A DNA stretch of 64,000 bases, taken from contig NC_052507.1 of the NCBI RefSeq assembly GCF_014356525.2, positions 35,959,013-36,023,012 on the forward strand. The letters run 5' to 3'. Numbering within the stretch: the stretch's first letter is position 1; the number at the start of each line of letters is the position of its first letter. The notes under the pieces were generated by a model that searched no databases, was not told where the DNA came from, and saw nothing but the letters and a program-made list of their open reading frames with translations. A program made the translations under genes and the position numbers. Shown one piece after another: positions 46,660-59,421 of the stretch. The DNA is from Nilaparvata lugens. Taxonomy: Eukaryota > Arthropoda > Insecta > Hemiptera > Delphacidae.

Positions 46660-49300
46660 TGCCATACGCTAGATAGATAGATTGGCTGAAGAGTTCAACG
46701 TTCGGAGTGCGGTACGGCGATCAGTTAAAACAGAGGCGAGCGGCACGTTGAATGGTTCTTAGTTCTGTAGCGCGATTGTTTAACAGCTGATTTTTAACAT
46801 TATGAAACATATGCTCATGTTTGCTGAAAGGCGCGATGTTCGGTGGAATGTACGGTTTGCTGCGTGGCACGAGGTTCGATTCGGCATGTGTGGATGCACC
46901 TTAGGAATCTTTTCGCAAACCACTGTACATTTTCTTTTTCAAAGCGGTATAATGCTTTAAATTCATGAAAAAGTGAAGGTGAGCGGGTCTTTTAATAATT
47001 TAACGTCCCTCACATCCACAACATCTGCCATCGCGCCGAAAATCTCGAAAACAACCGACTAATAATTTTTGAATGATATGCTTTTTATGTGAAGTAAATG
47101 GTCAAGTTTATGAATACTCATTTACTTTTCCAAGAGTGTAAGGATAAATGCTTTTGCTCTAGAAGTACAAGTTTTGCTCGAAACTATTATGAATACAAGT
47201 AGGAGGATTTTCTTCATATCTCACAAGTATAAGCATATCCTTTTTCATGAATACGGTCCTAATCATATGAACGAAGATCCATAGTGTGAATGCTGCCTCT
47301 TTTTAATTTTCTTTGGTGAATATAACGAACAAGGTTAAATAAAATTATAGCTCGACGTACTTATCTATTTCTTGGATGAATAAGTACTCATTCATTTTTC
47401 ATGGTTTGCTCTAGAATCCTTGATTCAAAGAGCTGAGTTTCTTTCAGTATCCGGCAAGACTCTGCAGTCACCCTTGACCGTATCATCCCTCACCCACGCA
47501 ACACTTTCTCCGAAAACCTTGGCAAGTAGCATTCTCCTCCTCTCGAAAACCGACAGTATTTCAGTGCTTTATTCAGTGTGCAAAATTTCGTCCTTGGACC
47601 AAGGACTGAAAATTCGGGGTGAGACGTTTGTCTTCTCCAAGTATGTACTCGACCAAAATATTAAACAAGCAACATAAATTAAAGTTATTCGGAGTGGAGA
47701 ATATTGATGAGGAGTTGCACGCCAAAACAATGGTTCAGCACAAATGAGGACAATATAATATGGACAATTATAGTATGATCTGGACTCTGTTAACATGGAT
47801 TGAGATGTATGAGTTTGTTCCTCCAGTGTAAAATGATACAAGCCTTCACAGTTTCCACAATACTTCTCTCTGTTTTTCCGAATCTCATAATTTTAACTCC
47901 GGGGGGCACTAAAAGAGCTTTTCGGCCACATAATTCTCTCAGCCATATCCCCCTTCTCCTTTCCGTGGGGGAGAAGAAATAAATATAAATAAATTCCCAC
48001 GTCTCTGTACAGTACACTAGCAGCGTTCTTATCGTGTGGCCCTTCTGTCCTACCCCTCGCCACTCATCACATCGCTATTCCTCATTCCTCTCCACCTCCC
48101 CAACCTCTTCTATCATCCTCCTCCTTGAACACAGTTTTATCTTGGCTCGTTGTCGAAGAAAAGGCAATTGCAGCTTGCATTATAAAGGCGAAAAGCACCT
48201 CTGGAACATTTTGGCAGCGTCTAAAGGCGTCGCGCTGTCTAAGAGGCCGACCCAACAAGCTACACATATATTTGACAGCGTCAACATTTTATGCTGGTCC
48301 CATCTTTGCTTCTACCCATTTCAACGGTCAACGGCACAGAACGGTCTCTCGGTCTATTCAGAACGAGATTGGCTTGAGTTATGCTCCATGCGTCACTATT
48401 CATTGTGACTTTAATCTCATTTTCTCCAGGTGAGATATTGATCCTAGTTTATTTCTTTTAAAAGTTTGGAATCAGACTTGCCGAATTTTATTTTCCAAAA
48501 TTATAACTCCTCCTAGATGATTTCCATAGAGTGCTGGATAAATGCTGAGATTCTCATGGTGTTGGAGTAATTTCATGAAGTAAATCAGCACATTTCTTAA
48601 TTGAATTCCAACATTTTCATCATTGTTGTCTAACAATTTCCTCCATTACAAAGAATTGCTGTAGAAGCTCAATCAACTTAAGAAAACAGTAGAACGCCAA
48701 TTCAATTGCTGAAACTTCTATTTTGCTTCAGGGAATTTTACTGTATTCTGTCTTTGTTAATTGAATTCCTTTCTATTTCTAATGAGGGAAATAATCAATA
48801 ATGTCCCCATCACGTAATTTTTGAATTTGTAAATTTTATGTGTAGTATTGCTCAGCCTCATGTCTTTTTGAGCCTGATTCGCGGTCAACCTGGAGACCTA
48901 ACGATACCACTTTAAAATTCTGTAAAGTACAGACCAATGTGAGAATGCATCCGATACATGATATCTAGAATGTAATCTAGATACATTGGTACAGACATAA
49001 TCTTCTGATCTGAATTTTTTCTCAGTCTGATTTAATCATAAAGTATTCAGCTAGTTTTTCGTTCTCACCTGGAGACTAAAGTTATATTATAATTGGGAAT
49101 CATGCATCTAATCTAATTTGTAATATTAATTGAACGAGCGTTAGTGGAGTTCTCACTTTTGATGTACTGTAGGCAAAAGTCGTTTTCAGACTATTTGTAT
49201 GTTCGACAAGGACTTTTGAGAGAATTGATCAATCAGCTTCAAATCTTGAACACAAATTCTTTGAACCTTTTACAGGTCAAATTTGCTGGACAATAGTATA
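46660..49300. other. Non-coding stretch; possible exon near 48180-48428
   Basis: No protein domain is seen. One candidate for a host exon exists: CATTATAAAGG at about 48178 could be a TATA box, and the less AT-rich sequence after it ends TTTCTCCAG|GTGAGAT at 48428, a good splice-donor match. Overlapping frames there (48034-48433) show no known domain. A 6-bp-loop hairpin TATCTAGA/TCTAGATA is at 48962-48983. Confidence 0.3.
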
Positions 49301-49577
49301 TTTCGCACCTAGGGCCGAAAAAGAGACTTTTCCGGCTTGAAATTGGTTTTCACGTCCGAGGCCGTAGGCCCAGGACAATAAAAAATTGAGAGCCGAAAAA
49401 AATGAGAGCAAATGTTATTACTTATATTCATTTTGGGAAAGATTTACTCTTTACATATTGTAAATACAATGATATTTCATTTTGAGAATAATAAAAATAT
49501 TGCTGTATCTTGCAAAATAACGACGCTAGATACGGATAGTAACTTTCTGGAAGGAGGTTTGTCTGCGGTTTATCATA

Positions 49578-49735
49578 TTACAAAAAAAACCGGAAGTCTT
49601 ATCAAAAATCGTTACACATACGTTTCTACGCCTTGTTTCAAAGAACTTGTATACCAAATTTTATCCAAATCGGACAATAACTGCGACCGTAACTGCGGTA
49701 CAAACAAACAAACAGACAAAAGCCGATCGACTCGT
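49578..49735. repeat. Dispersed ~200-bp repeat, copy 2 (3' truncated)
   Basis: Begins TTACAAAAAAAACCGGAAG and follows copy 1 closely to GCCGATCGACTCG, then runs into the GATGCGAAAAAGTATGAA sequence seen beside the SINE at 46360. Confidence 0.75.
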
Positions 49736-49805
49736 AACAATAGATGCGAAAAAGTATGAACATGAATTGCTGTTTCTTCAAAGACACATCTTTTCTGGAT
49801 AGAGG

Positions 49806-49848
49806 CATAGATAAACAATAGCATAAGTTACGCTATTGTTTCTCTATG
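49806..49848. repeat. Hairpin remnant of the 59702 MITE family
   Basis: CATAGATAAACAATAGC and GCTATTGTTTCTCTATG are inverted around 9 bp. They match the outermost termini of the MITE at 59702-59982, so this is the same family with nearly all internal sequence lost. Confidence 0.7.
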
Positions 49849-50046
49849 ATTACAAAAAAACCAGAGGTCTTATCAAAAATCGTTACACATACGTTTCTGC
49901 GCCTTGTTTCAAAGAACTTGCATACCAAATTTCATCCAAATCGGACAATAAATGCGACTGTTACTGCTTTACAAACAAACAAACAAACAGACAGACAAAA
50001 GCCGATCGAGTCGAAACTAAGACCTCAGCTTCGCTTCGGTCAATAA
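49849..50046. repeat. Dispersed ~200-bp repeat, copy 3
   Basis: TTACAAAAAAACCAGAGG to CTTCGCTTCGGTCAATAA, full length and near-identical to copy 1. It abuts the MITE hairpin remnant at 49806-49848. Confidence 0.8.
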
Positions 50047-50216
50047 GATCTATATTAACACGCTTCCATTAACGTCTCTGTGCCTGTCTGTAACATACGG
50101 TACGCGTAATTTTAATAAGTTCAAAGTGTTAAATTTGTGAGTATAAGCTACTATTAGTGTTCACTAACACTTGATTAATCAATATGTAGGTACTCATTCG
50201 TTTCATTTTTATTATC

Positions 50217-50460
50217 TTCAAATGTTGAGATCATTTAAACGGTCTGAGATAGTGATCGATTGCGGGTTTTGCCATTAATTTTCCTCTGAAATTCTGTATC
50301 GAAATCATGTATCATATGAACACCTTTCCATTTGAAAAAATGAAGTTGGATTCAAAATGAAGCTGAATTCGAAATGAAGTTGGATCCATATGACGGATCC
50401 AAGATGGCGGACAAAAGTTTTGAAGCGAGAGAAAGTATTTTCTTTCACTTGGAAAAGTAT
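50217..50460. repeat. Dispersed repeat related to 59990-60190
   Basis: GGTCTGAGATAGTGAT, CGAAATCATG and a GATCCAAGATGGCGGAC/TTTTGAAG block recur in the same order at 59990-60190. These are fragments of a common interspersed family; limits are approximate. Confidence 0.4.
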
Positions 50461-51239
50461 CCCCATTAGACTATAATATTATACCCAGGGGGTCTCCAGT
50501 TATTTTCAAATGAAGTATCGGAATCAATATCATTGAGAGCGGTTGACTGCTGCAGTATCGATTTATTTGTTTCTCGAAAACCTCTTTAAGGGTGAGTAAT
50601 AAAACTTCCATTGTATTGTTATAAAACAACATCATAAAAATGTTATTGTATTGTATCATGTAAACGCTCTTCATTCAACAGTTTCCCTTTAATGTTCAAC
50701 GGATCACTTCATTCTTTCAACTTATGAAATCATTTTGAAATCTCATTCAACAATATTATAAATTCAATTGTTGAATATCATTGATAACGTAATTCAGGAG
50801 ATTATGTTGAACACCGAGATGACAGTCCTAATAAACTTTTTTCTTATTTTCAATTTTCTAAAATATTCATGTGAATTTTATGTCTTGTATTCATTAGATG
50901 ATTTCATGAGAAATCATACATTGAATAAAATTTTAAGTATAATTATGGTTTACTCTAGCATTACTAATAGAAGTTGTGACTTGTGTTGCAGGTTTTATTG
51001 TTTGTGTGTTCTTGGATATTTATTCAAGTATAGAGCTGTAAATATGCTTTGCTGTCGAACGAGGGCTGACGTATTCGCCGACCGAGATGGCCGGTGAATC
51101 GGTGATATCGGACATCTGATATTTCTGTCGGGACCGAAAGACGATCTTTGATCTGCCCGCCACTAGCCCGATGCCTGGAGGACATCATCCTCCACTCTCA
51201 TGTGTCACCCTTTGGATATCGGAATCGATGAGGACAGAT
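50461..51239. other. Non-coding stretch, no gene seen
   Basis: AT-rich, with a more GC-rich block (51050-51240, GAGATGGCCGGTGAATCGG) directly before the LINE tail. Nature unknown. Confidence 0.4.
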
Positions 51240-51742
51240 CCTAGATAAGTACTTGATAAATAAATAAATATGATTTTATTGTCGTTAAATTCTTAGAACA
51301 ATTGGCAGAGTCTAATATTGAATACAGTAAGACAAATAATAAAATCAAGTTTTACAGCAATGTACACACAAAATTACATCACTGAGTCTTAAAAATAATA
51401 CAGTAATTGAACTGTAAGTCAATTATATTTTTCAAATACATTAATAAAATTCATTTGAATGCACAAAACTTATTCCTTACAGCACAACTTGAGCCTTTTG
51501 AACAGTACATAAATACAAATAGAAACCTCTTACCTCTAAGCAGCAATTATTTCACTCTCAAAGAACTCTTCAACACTATAAAAATGATTTATCATAAGCC
51601 AATTCAATAATCTCGTCTTAAATTTCTTTTCTGTCTCCAATATTAAATCTGTAGGTAGTTTATTGTAAATTTTTATACCAAATCTATCATAACTCTTGGA
51701 TAACCTATGATAGGGAATATCAATGAAATGGAAATGAAACAT
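51240..51742 (-). mobile_element. 5'-truncated LINE with RT C-terminus
   Basis: The minus-strand frame 51536-51742 (68 aa) contains YHRLSKSYDRFGIKIYNKLP and ends HFYSVEEFFESEIIAA, the usual end of Jockey/CR1-like ORF2 proteins. A 3' UTR follows and ends ACAATAAAATCATATTTATT, an AATAAA word with a (TATT)n tail. Only the last part of the element was inserted. Confidence 0.7.
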
Positions 51743-52414
51743 AATTTCGTTTTATGATATGTTGCACCAGCTCCTGCAAATACATTTAGAAATGCATTTC
51801 AAGGTAGTCAATCAATCGAGGGATAAATTAAGGAACCATATTTAAATATTAATCCTTCTCGTAACAAGCACAATAAGGTTGTGTTGAGAATGGCATAAAG
51901 TTAGAAATTATCATTAAATTAATATTGTTTTTATACAGTCACGCTTTCTTGTTAGCTGTACCTGAATGACCGTGTTGGCAGGTCTGTTCGAGCAAGACTT
52001 ATCTCTTCTATCTCTGTATGACCGCACTGGGGGGTCGTCGATCAGTTCTTAATACGTTCTGAAGACGGCAGGCCAACACACCACTGAGATCTACGATATA
52101 TAGGAGCAGCGCTTCGACCAATATGGTTTTAACTAATTTCTAAAATATGCTGTGAATTCGCTACAAGTAGATAAACTACTTATTAGCGACCCAGCTTAGA
52201 GATTGATTATTCTGGTCTGGTAAGACCCCACGGGTGAATCGAATCCCACTTCGGCTGTGATTGTCTCACAGATGTGCACACAAACGACAAACAGATTTTG
52301 GTTTGAAAATGCTGAAGATCAGTCAATAATACTGCTAGTGAATATCTCCATAACAGAGCAGCTAAGAAGAGGTAAGTTTACTATTTTTATTTCTCCTGAA
52401 CCTCATCAATATTC
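51743..52414. other. Non-coding stretch; tRNA-like B box
   Basis: No ORF of note. ATCGAATCCCAC at about 52237-52248 resembles a Pol III B box (GTTCGAATCC), which could mark a SINE, but no convincing A box was found. Confidence 0.25.
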
Positions 52415-52600
52415 GGAAAAAATAAATAAATATTATTTTATTGCCATCACATTAATAGAACAAAAGACAACGTCAATACACAAATATAACACACTAATAA
52501 GAGTGAAATATCACTGCTTACAGCATGAGCTGTGACTCTTATAATAATATTATAGAGATGATGAATATTCTAATGATTGATTCAACAATTGGAATAGGCG
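52415..52600 (-). mobile_element. LINE 3' tail fragment
   Basis: On the minus strand it ends GGCAATAAAATAATATTTAT, like the 51240 insertion. No coding part. Confidence 0.4.
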
Positions 52601-53317
52601 ATAGGCATGATTTGAATAATTTTTTTCATATTTTGTTCAGTAGTATTTCAGGGGCGTTGAATTCAAGTCATGCTTAGGAGGATTTCAAAGGTGATACCAA
52701 ATTTTCATCTTGTAGTTCTCGATTGTTCAATTATTAATGTACAATCATCGAGATAAATCTATTTTGCTGTTTTTTGACCGATACACATTAATTATGCGAT
52801 GGTCTATGAATTACCTTTATTCAACTATTCAAATAATTGAGATTTAATTTGGAGGGCTATTGTTGAAAAGAACTATCCAATTATTGAGTGTGGTCAAAAT
52901 TGGATTTTGTTTTCTATTGGAATCCATTCTAATAGAAAAGTACCTATTTACAACCACTAATAAACTCGACAATTGATCAGTAATGTGATTCAACTGCAAT
53001 TTGTCTGTAATCCAATCCTCTATTTGAACGTCCAGCCCCAAATAATACCAAATGCAATAAAAATGCTAATACACTGCAAATGACATGTTGAACAAATTGA
53101 GGATCCGATAATTAGGAATTATGCCACTCCCATCAGCGTGTAGTACACAGTAGTATTGGCAGTGGGCTATTCAGTGATTGATAGGACTATCTACTTTTAT
53201 TGAATAGGAAATCGCACGAAAATAGTTCGATGGGAATAAAATTGGAACTACCTTCTCATCCCACGAACTCTTTAGGCGTTGCCAATTCGTCAGGTGTATC
53301 ATAAAAATATTGATTAT
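52601..53317. other. AT-rich stretch, nothing recognised
   Basis: No gene or repeat structure seen. Confidence 0.4.
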
Positions 53318-53700
53318 CTAGCTTACCCGGCGAATCTCGTACCGCCAATAATTCAATGTAGGCTATCTCATGTCACACTTGACTTTATTTGGTGAATCAT
53401 GAAATTTATTTGACAACCAATATTTTCATTCACATCTCAATACGGACTTCCTATGTGCTTAGTCATGCAGCATTTATTATTCCGAAAACAAAGGTCTGTA
53501 AAATGGATTGAAAATTAATAATTATTAGCAGCCCCATTGAAATTTCTGGTCGAAAACCATCCCCAATATTCACACAACATAATATTCCCAAAGTTTCATG
53601 CCGTTCTGTCAAGTAGTTTTCAAGTCTATAGGGAACAAACATACTGTAAGCAAGTTGTGGAACGGCGGGAGAAACCTCCACCAAATATGTAAGCACGATA
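53318..53700 (-). repeat. Helitron-like dispersed repeat
   Basis: On the minus strand a hairpin GGCG…CGCC is followed by GGGTAAGCTAG at 53318, resembling a Helitron 3' end, although the next base is A and not T. Upstream is the phrase GTTTGTTCCCTATAGAC…CTACTTGAC, common in hemipteran repeats as I remember them. The 5' end was not found. Confidence 0.35.
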
Positions 53701-54500
53701 TGCCTACACCAAATATGTAAGGGGAAAAGAACTATGAATACAAGAAAAGAACAGAATAACTAGAACTTTAATGAGTCTTTAACATATTTACATTTGAACA
53801 AAACAAGATTAATTTGATTATAAAACAATATTTGATATGAATTAATGGGGAAAACACTCGCTTGCTGCTAATGAGGATTCAATGTTTGTGGCTATGAAAG
53901 TTTAAGAACAAATGATTCAGTAGTCACCTACCTTTTCGAAATAGCTTCCCACTTTGGCATCCACTGGTATTTCGCGACTTTAGTATTTTAAAAAAAAAGA
54001 ACAAATATTAACTGAACCAATGAATAGGCTCAGAACCCGTCTCCCTTAACAATACAATTATTTTTATACTGCCCGATCTGTGACAGAATAATTGAACTAT
54101 TAAACGAACCGAAATCTAGCCTTTTTCACTGGATCAGCCGGACTCAACTCTCAGTCCTATCGAACGAGCTCACACACTGACACCCAAAAGTAAAATTTTG
54201 GGTATTAAAAATATAACTCAGTCAATGCCAAACATGAAGCCATTTCAAGTACATATTTTTATCTGTCGCACAAGCAGCACGTTTGTTATTAAAAACAAAA
54301 GAGAAGCTACATTAATTTTGACAACAAATGAAATAAACAATCTTTCTGTCGATGACAAAAATTGTTCAAGGACAAAAACACTGTTCATTAAACTTTTCCA
54401 ATTTAAAACTCTAAAATGCTGATCAATATGAGATAAATATATGATTCATATATATGTCCCATATGACCAGGTGACAATACTAACACACAAACAGACATTC

Positions 54501-54548
<48 letters not shown>

Positions 54549-55094
54549 CTCATTAATAGTTAGCTGTGGACAACGTTGAACAACTCTTATTTGGAGAGCA
54601 ACGTTGAACAGCTCTACCTGGAAGAGAAGGATTTAGATGCATGCATTTACACTATCGATAACCGTGAATGTTGATAAGTATAATTCTATCATAGTTGGCA
54701 AATTGCCTCTGCCTTGACCGTTAGGAGTACAGTTTAGGTAAAGTAGTTTCCACTTAGCCACACTATCCATCTGGGGCTTTCCAGCTCTATAATAAATCAT
54801 CACAAAATGCATGTAAGTTTAGGCGATATTATTCGACTGGAATCCAAAAATAGGGTCAGCAAGCTGGATTTGCTTGACTGCATTGCTTCCTTACGTAAAA
54901 AAGTCAAAATAGAAGAGACTTTAATGCTCGATTCGCTCACCAGTATTTTTTGAATTATGTACCGCAGGGTGGCAAAAATCTATATTTTCATCTGAATTGA
55001 TTAATATTTAGTTATTTCTTGATTATGGACTTTGTTATGATATTATGAGACATATTGTTTCCTGGGCTGATAGTTCTTTGAAATTCGAAACAGT
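53701..55094. other. AT-rich stretch with (AT)n microsatellite
   Basis: (AT)n at about 54503-54544. The 74-codon frame at 54198 has no recognisable domain. Confidence 0.45.
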
Positions 55095-55438
55095 ATCAAC
55101 GTATCTGTGCCAGTATATGATGCTTTTTGAATGTGTGTTACTTTTGATGATCTTTGTCTCTTCAAGGTCTTGAAGGTATATCTCATACACATAATAACTA
55201 TTGAACTAAATATATAAAAAACATAATAACCATTAAACTAAACAGTTTACACATAATAACTAAACAAAATTATTTCACATTCAACCAACAATACTACCAC
55301 CAATCAGAAGGACTACCAATAGGCTCCCCAATTTCTAGCATATTTGCTGAGATATACCTCCGAAACCTTGAAGAGACAAAGATCATCAAAAGTAACACAC
55401 ATTCAAAAAGCATCATATACTGGCACAGATACGTTGAT
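55095..55438. repeat. Inverted 91-bp duplication inside the Penelope-like element
   Basis: 55095-55185 is an almost perfect reverse complement of 55348-55438, which codes the RT palm up to RYVDD. The spacer is 162 bp. Inverted 5' fragments of this kind are known from Penelope-like insertions. Confidence 0.85.
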
Positions 55439-56278
55439 GACATCATTCTATTATACAGAGGAAACAAAAGACAATGTGAACTTTTTCGTACTCACATAAA
55501 CAAAATAGACAAAAACATCCAGCTCACAGCAGATCTAACAATCACAAAAAAATATGAACAATCAGCACAGCTTCAATATATACAGAAAACCAACTACATC
55601 AGACACCCTTATCCACCAGACCTCCAATCACCCCACTCAACACAAACATGCTGCTTTCAAAACAATGATCCATAGACTAAACACCATCCCCTTATCAACA
55701 GAAGATTACAGTACAGAGCTCAACACAATAAAATTCTTGGCCCAAACTAATGGCTATGATCCACTACTTATAGACAGAATCCAACAGAAAATGAAAAGAA
55801 AAACTCAAAAGCCCAGCACTGAACATAGCAAATGCATAACACTAACATACATAAACTCAAAGTCCAACAGATTAGCAAAGAATTTCAAAAAGGCAGGATT
55901 CAATATAGCATCAAAAACCTACTAACCACAAGAGAACAGAAACAAAACTTATACGAAAACCCAGGGGTATACAAACTCAACTGTTCAAATTGCCAAAAAT
56001 ACTACCTTGGGCACAGCGGCCGTTCATTTGAAAAAAGATTCAAAGAACACATCAACGACCCCGAATCAGCATTTGCTACCCACATGATAGGAAACAATCA
56101 CACCTACACAGACATAGCCACAAATTTAAAAATTCTACACATCAGAAACAAAGGGCCTGAACTAAACACCTTGGAACAATTTGAAATATATAAACATACT
56201 AAAAGAGACCCCCACAACATCCTTAATGAGCGAACAAACTTCAAATCACACAGCCTCTTCAACCTCCTACTCCAATAA
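55265..56278 (+). pseudogene. Penelope-like element: RT and GIY-YIG endonuclease, frameshifted
   Basis: Read on the plus strand: EGLPIGSPISSIFAEIYL and WHRYVDDIILLY (about 55310-55450) are the RT palm with its catalytic YVDD. After a shift near 55553 comes HSFNIYRKPTTSDTLIHQTS (55554-55925), typical of Penelope RT thumb regions. After a second shift near 55910 comes the GIY-YIG nuclease (55832-56278): GVYKLNCSNCQKYYLGHSGR, where GVY and YLG stand for GIY and YIG, then EKRFKEHI and the downstream LNTLEQFEIYKH with its Glu. The ORF ends SLFNLLLQ. The RT N-terminus is missing. Penelope elements use this nuclease to nick target DNA and prime reverse transcription. Confidence 0.88.
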
Positions 56279-56390
56279 TCCACAAATTCAAACATTCCCG
56301 CCACCCCCGCCGCCAACAGTTCAAAAATTCCCGCCACTCCCACAACCCACGCTGCTTACTAACCATATGTATTCAACAACGGAAGTGACA

Positions 56391-56440
56391 GCCAGTGTAG
56401 ATGAAGGGGCCTAGTGTCCGAAAGCGCTACACTAATGTAA
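56391..56440 (+). ncRNA. Hammerhead-ribozyme-like motif of the Penelope element
   Basis: The layout is AGTG (stem I), TAGATGA (core 1; consensus CUGANGA, two differences), GGGGCCTAGTGTCC (short stem II), GAA, AGCGCT (palindromic stem III), A (cleavage position) and CACT (stem I). AGTGTA at 56394-56399 pairs with TACACT at 56428-56433. Minimal hammerheads with palindromic stem III are known from Penelope-like elements. The altered core suggests reduced or lost activity. Confidence 0.5.
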
Positions 56441-59147
56441 GTAGAAGTTAATAGCTCTTATTTATTTAAATACCCGACTGCTATGTCGTAATTAATTGTT
56501 CAAAGTGATTATTTATCATGCAGTTCGTAATGGAATCAAACATTGAAGAGTATTATTATTATCTTGTGAGAATAAGTCTCTATTTTTATAGGCCTGTTCA
56601 AAGCAAGACCTAGCCTTTTGAAACATGAATCAAAAAACATTTCAGTTTACGTTATTATAGCATAATTATGCTATCATTGATCATTGATCCTAACCAGTGA
56701 TTTTGGAATAAACAATTGGTAGGATATTGAGTTGAATTATTTAAAAGAAATGGAATAATAATTCATTATTGTTATTATTCATATGCTGAATATGACATTG
56801 ATAATAACATTCACATTGAAAGATAAAATTCCTAGGCAATCCTTGCCTTGAAAGAAAAAAATATTTTTTTTGAAATTTTTTAGGTTATGGCACAGTCGTT
56901 AAATGAGGTTAGTTTTTTACGCATAATTCTGATAGAACTTTATTCCGAAATAGACTTGCAAACTATAAATTATGAACTAATTACATTAATTATTACTAAT
57001 TATGAACTATTATTAGATGTAATGAACCAAATAATTTAGGTATTCCAATACATCTATAAGACTATTCATCTTCTCCAAAGCGATAACTGTGATATGTTTG
57101 CTCAGTTTAAGTCCAGAACTTTTAAAACCTACCACGGTCGAGGGTTTAAAATCACGCTGTATTGAGTTCTGGAATTATCGATTTTTGATAAATCCTTGAC
57201 TCGGAAAGAGGCGAGAATCTAATAATTCAATCCTGGACTTATAAGCCCTTCATTCAAAAAGCAAAATTATAAACTTCAGAGTCCAACGTGATTTCTAAAC
57301 TCCAGGGTCTATTTAAGTCCTCAACTACGTTAACGCCCTTACTCGGAAAGCCAATTTTCTGACTCCAGAGTTTAAAGCCAGTTGAAGTCTAGAACTGATG
57401 GAAGTAGTAGATATTCTCCTTTACCAGCGGTCACTCTTATTACAATGATAATGGAATGATTGGAAGTGCTTGCAACATCTCCAAAATCATATTAATTTAC
57501 GTGTCATCATTCATATAAGTTTGTTATAGTTCTAATGGAACATTGAAAATCCGGAAGAATTTCGAACTTTTTGACATTACCTAACTTAATTTTTAATATT
57601 ATGTTTGTAAATTTTATTTTTCTCAGTGATCGGTCCACTACAACTTCTAATGATATATTTTTTCCAAGGCTGCGTTGAGTCAATCAGGTGAGGCGCTATC
57701 ACGTCATTCAAAAACAGCAGAGTATTTGAATCCTGCCAAGCGTGCATTTTTGAACAAGTCATCATCACATATATTCTCCCAATTAGCCGGATAAATACTA
57801 CATCCACATGTTGTGCAAATATAGATTCAACGCAAAAAATATAAACCTCATTTTCATTCAAAATATTATTCAAAAATAGGAGTACGAGCATGATATTATA
57901 GTACTCATTGAGAAAGTTATATAAACATCATTTTGAACATTGTACAATATTATACCATTACAATCAAGCTACTTCCTCTGATTCGAAAAAGTTCTACCTC
58001 ATGTTGACTCAGAGAGGTCAAATGAAAACCTTCATCAATAGGCTACCCAACTTCACCATGCATACCATTTGTAACTCTAATAATTATACTTGTATATCAG
58101 TGGAATACAATAACAATTTATTCCACTATGATACGCTCTTGTCAGTTCCAGAGGGTAAAAAAATATAATGACACTCTGTACTCTCTTTTAGTTCTAGGCT
58201 TCATACGGACACATCAACAGTATTCAAGTGGTCTATTATAGAATGTGAACCCGATCTAAGCTATCACACCATACGTGGTTCAAAGCGGATTAGTCTGAAA
58301 TTAGTACATTGTGCTTAAAAGTAAGGAGCGAAATATCTCACATTCCTCCATCCTCTAATTCCTCAGTGATGACAGAAGAGTATGGAAGGGATGTGGAGGA
58401 CTGGCGATCTCGGACAATCGGGGTGGGTGGACTGGAAAAGGAGAGCAGAGGGATCAGTTTTGTCGGAAACAAGATTCCGCATCAAAACAGGAGGAAATAT
58501 CCTTCTGCAAAGCTCATTGTTAATAATGTGTCCACTCTTCCCTGCCTACGTTCACAGCAACAACATACAAAGACCTTTCTTCCCTTCAACCTGGACTACC
58601 CCTCCTCCACCACTATGATCCCTCCATGGGTAATTAACACGCTCAATCCACGGGGCTACCCGCATTCATTCACAAACCAGAGCTTGTAGTGTCTCCTCTC
58701 ATTAAACAGAGGCCAGAATGCATACTGGGTTGCCGTCCTTCATTTAGCCATGCCTTCATTTTCTCAGTCCCCTTCCAAACAAAAGATAGGCAACCCTAAT
58801 CGCTTCAAATTGGTCCGTTGCCAATAATAAAATATGTGTTGCGTGTTGTTGTCCGGCTCACACAAAAACATTCCAATGTGTTGGATAATATGGCTAGACG
58901 AGTTCTTAGAATTACCATACAGATATTAAACCTCAAGATAATAATTCATTATAAATCAAAAGAAGGAATAGTTATTATCCATTGTGAACGCAAGGAAGAT
59001 TGTATATTGTTTAATTTATGAGCAATAGTACCTCTGGATCCAAATTTCAACAAAGAATGCTTTCCTCAGAGTGGGCTTTATTTCATAGGGTCGACTATAC
59101 AGAGGTGGTGGAAGCTATTAAAACAGCATTATATTGAAATATAATAT
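56441..59147. other. AT-rich stretch without genes
   Basis: Frames at 57586-57891, 57908-58168 and 58309-58689 show no domain and no consistent codon signal. A local repeat TACTAATTATGAACTA is at about 56970-57020. Confidence 0.4.
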
Positions 59148-59395
59148 ACTGTGAAATGGTTTGAGATATGTACGGTATTCGCCAATCATTTTCTCTTGAA
59201 ATTCTTCATCAAAAACTTGAATAATATGACCATCTTCTCATTAAAAGAATGAAGTTGGATGAAAAATGGCGGCCAATTTCAATCCACCTTCATTGTTTTG
59301 ATGAGAAGATGGTCATATTATATACAAGATTTGATAAAGAATTTTAAGAGAAAATGATTGGCGAGAACCGTACATATCTTAAACCGTTTCACAGT
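59148..59395. mobile_element. MITE A, ~113-bp inverted arms
   Basis: The arms 59148-59260 and 59282-59395 share GATATGTACGGT, CGCCAATCATTTTCTCTT and ATATGACCATCTTCTCAT. The termini are ACTGTGAAA and TTTCACAGT. The loop is only about 21 bp (AAAATGGCGGCC). No coding capacity. Confidence 0.85.
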
Positions 59396-59421
59396 TATTA
59401 ACGTTCATCGATACTGATGAA

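Noticed and set aside
58309..58689. 126-aa ORF and overlapping 78-aa ORF
   Set aside because: No recognisable domain, overlapping frames and no supporting signals.
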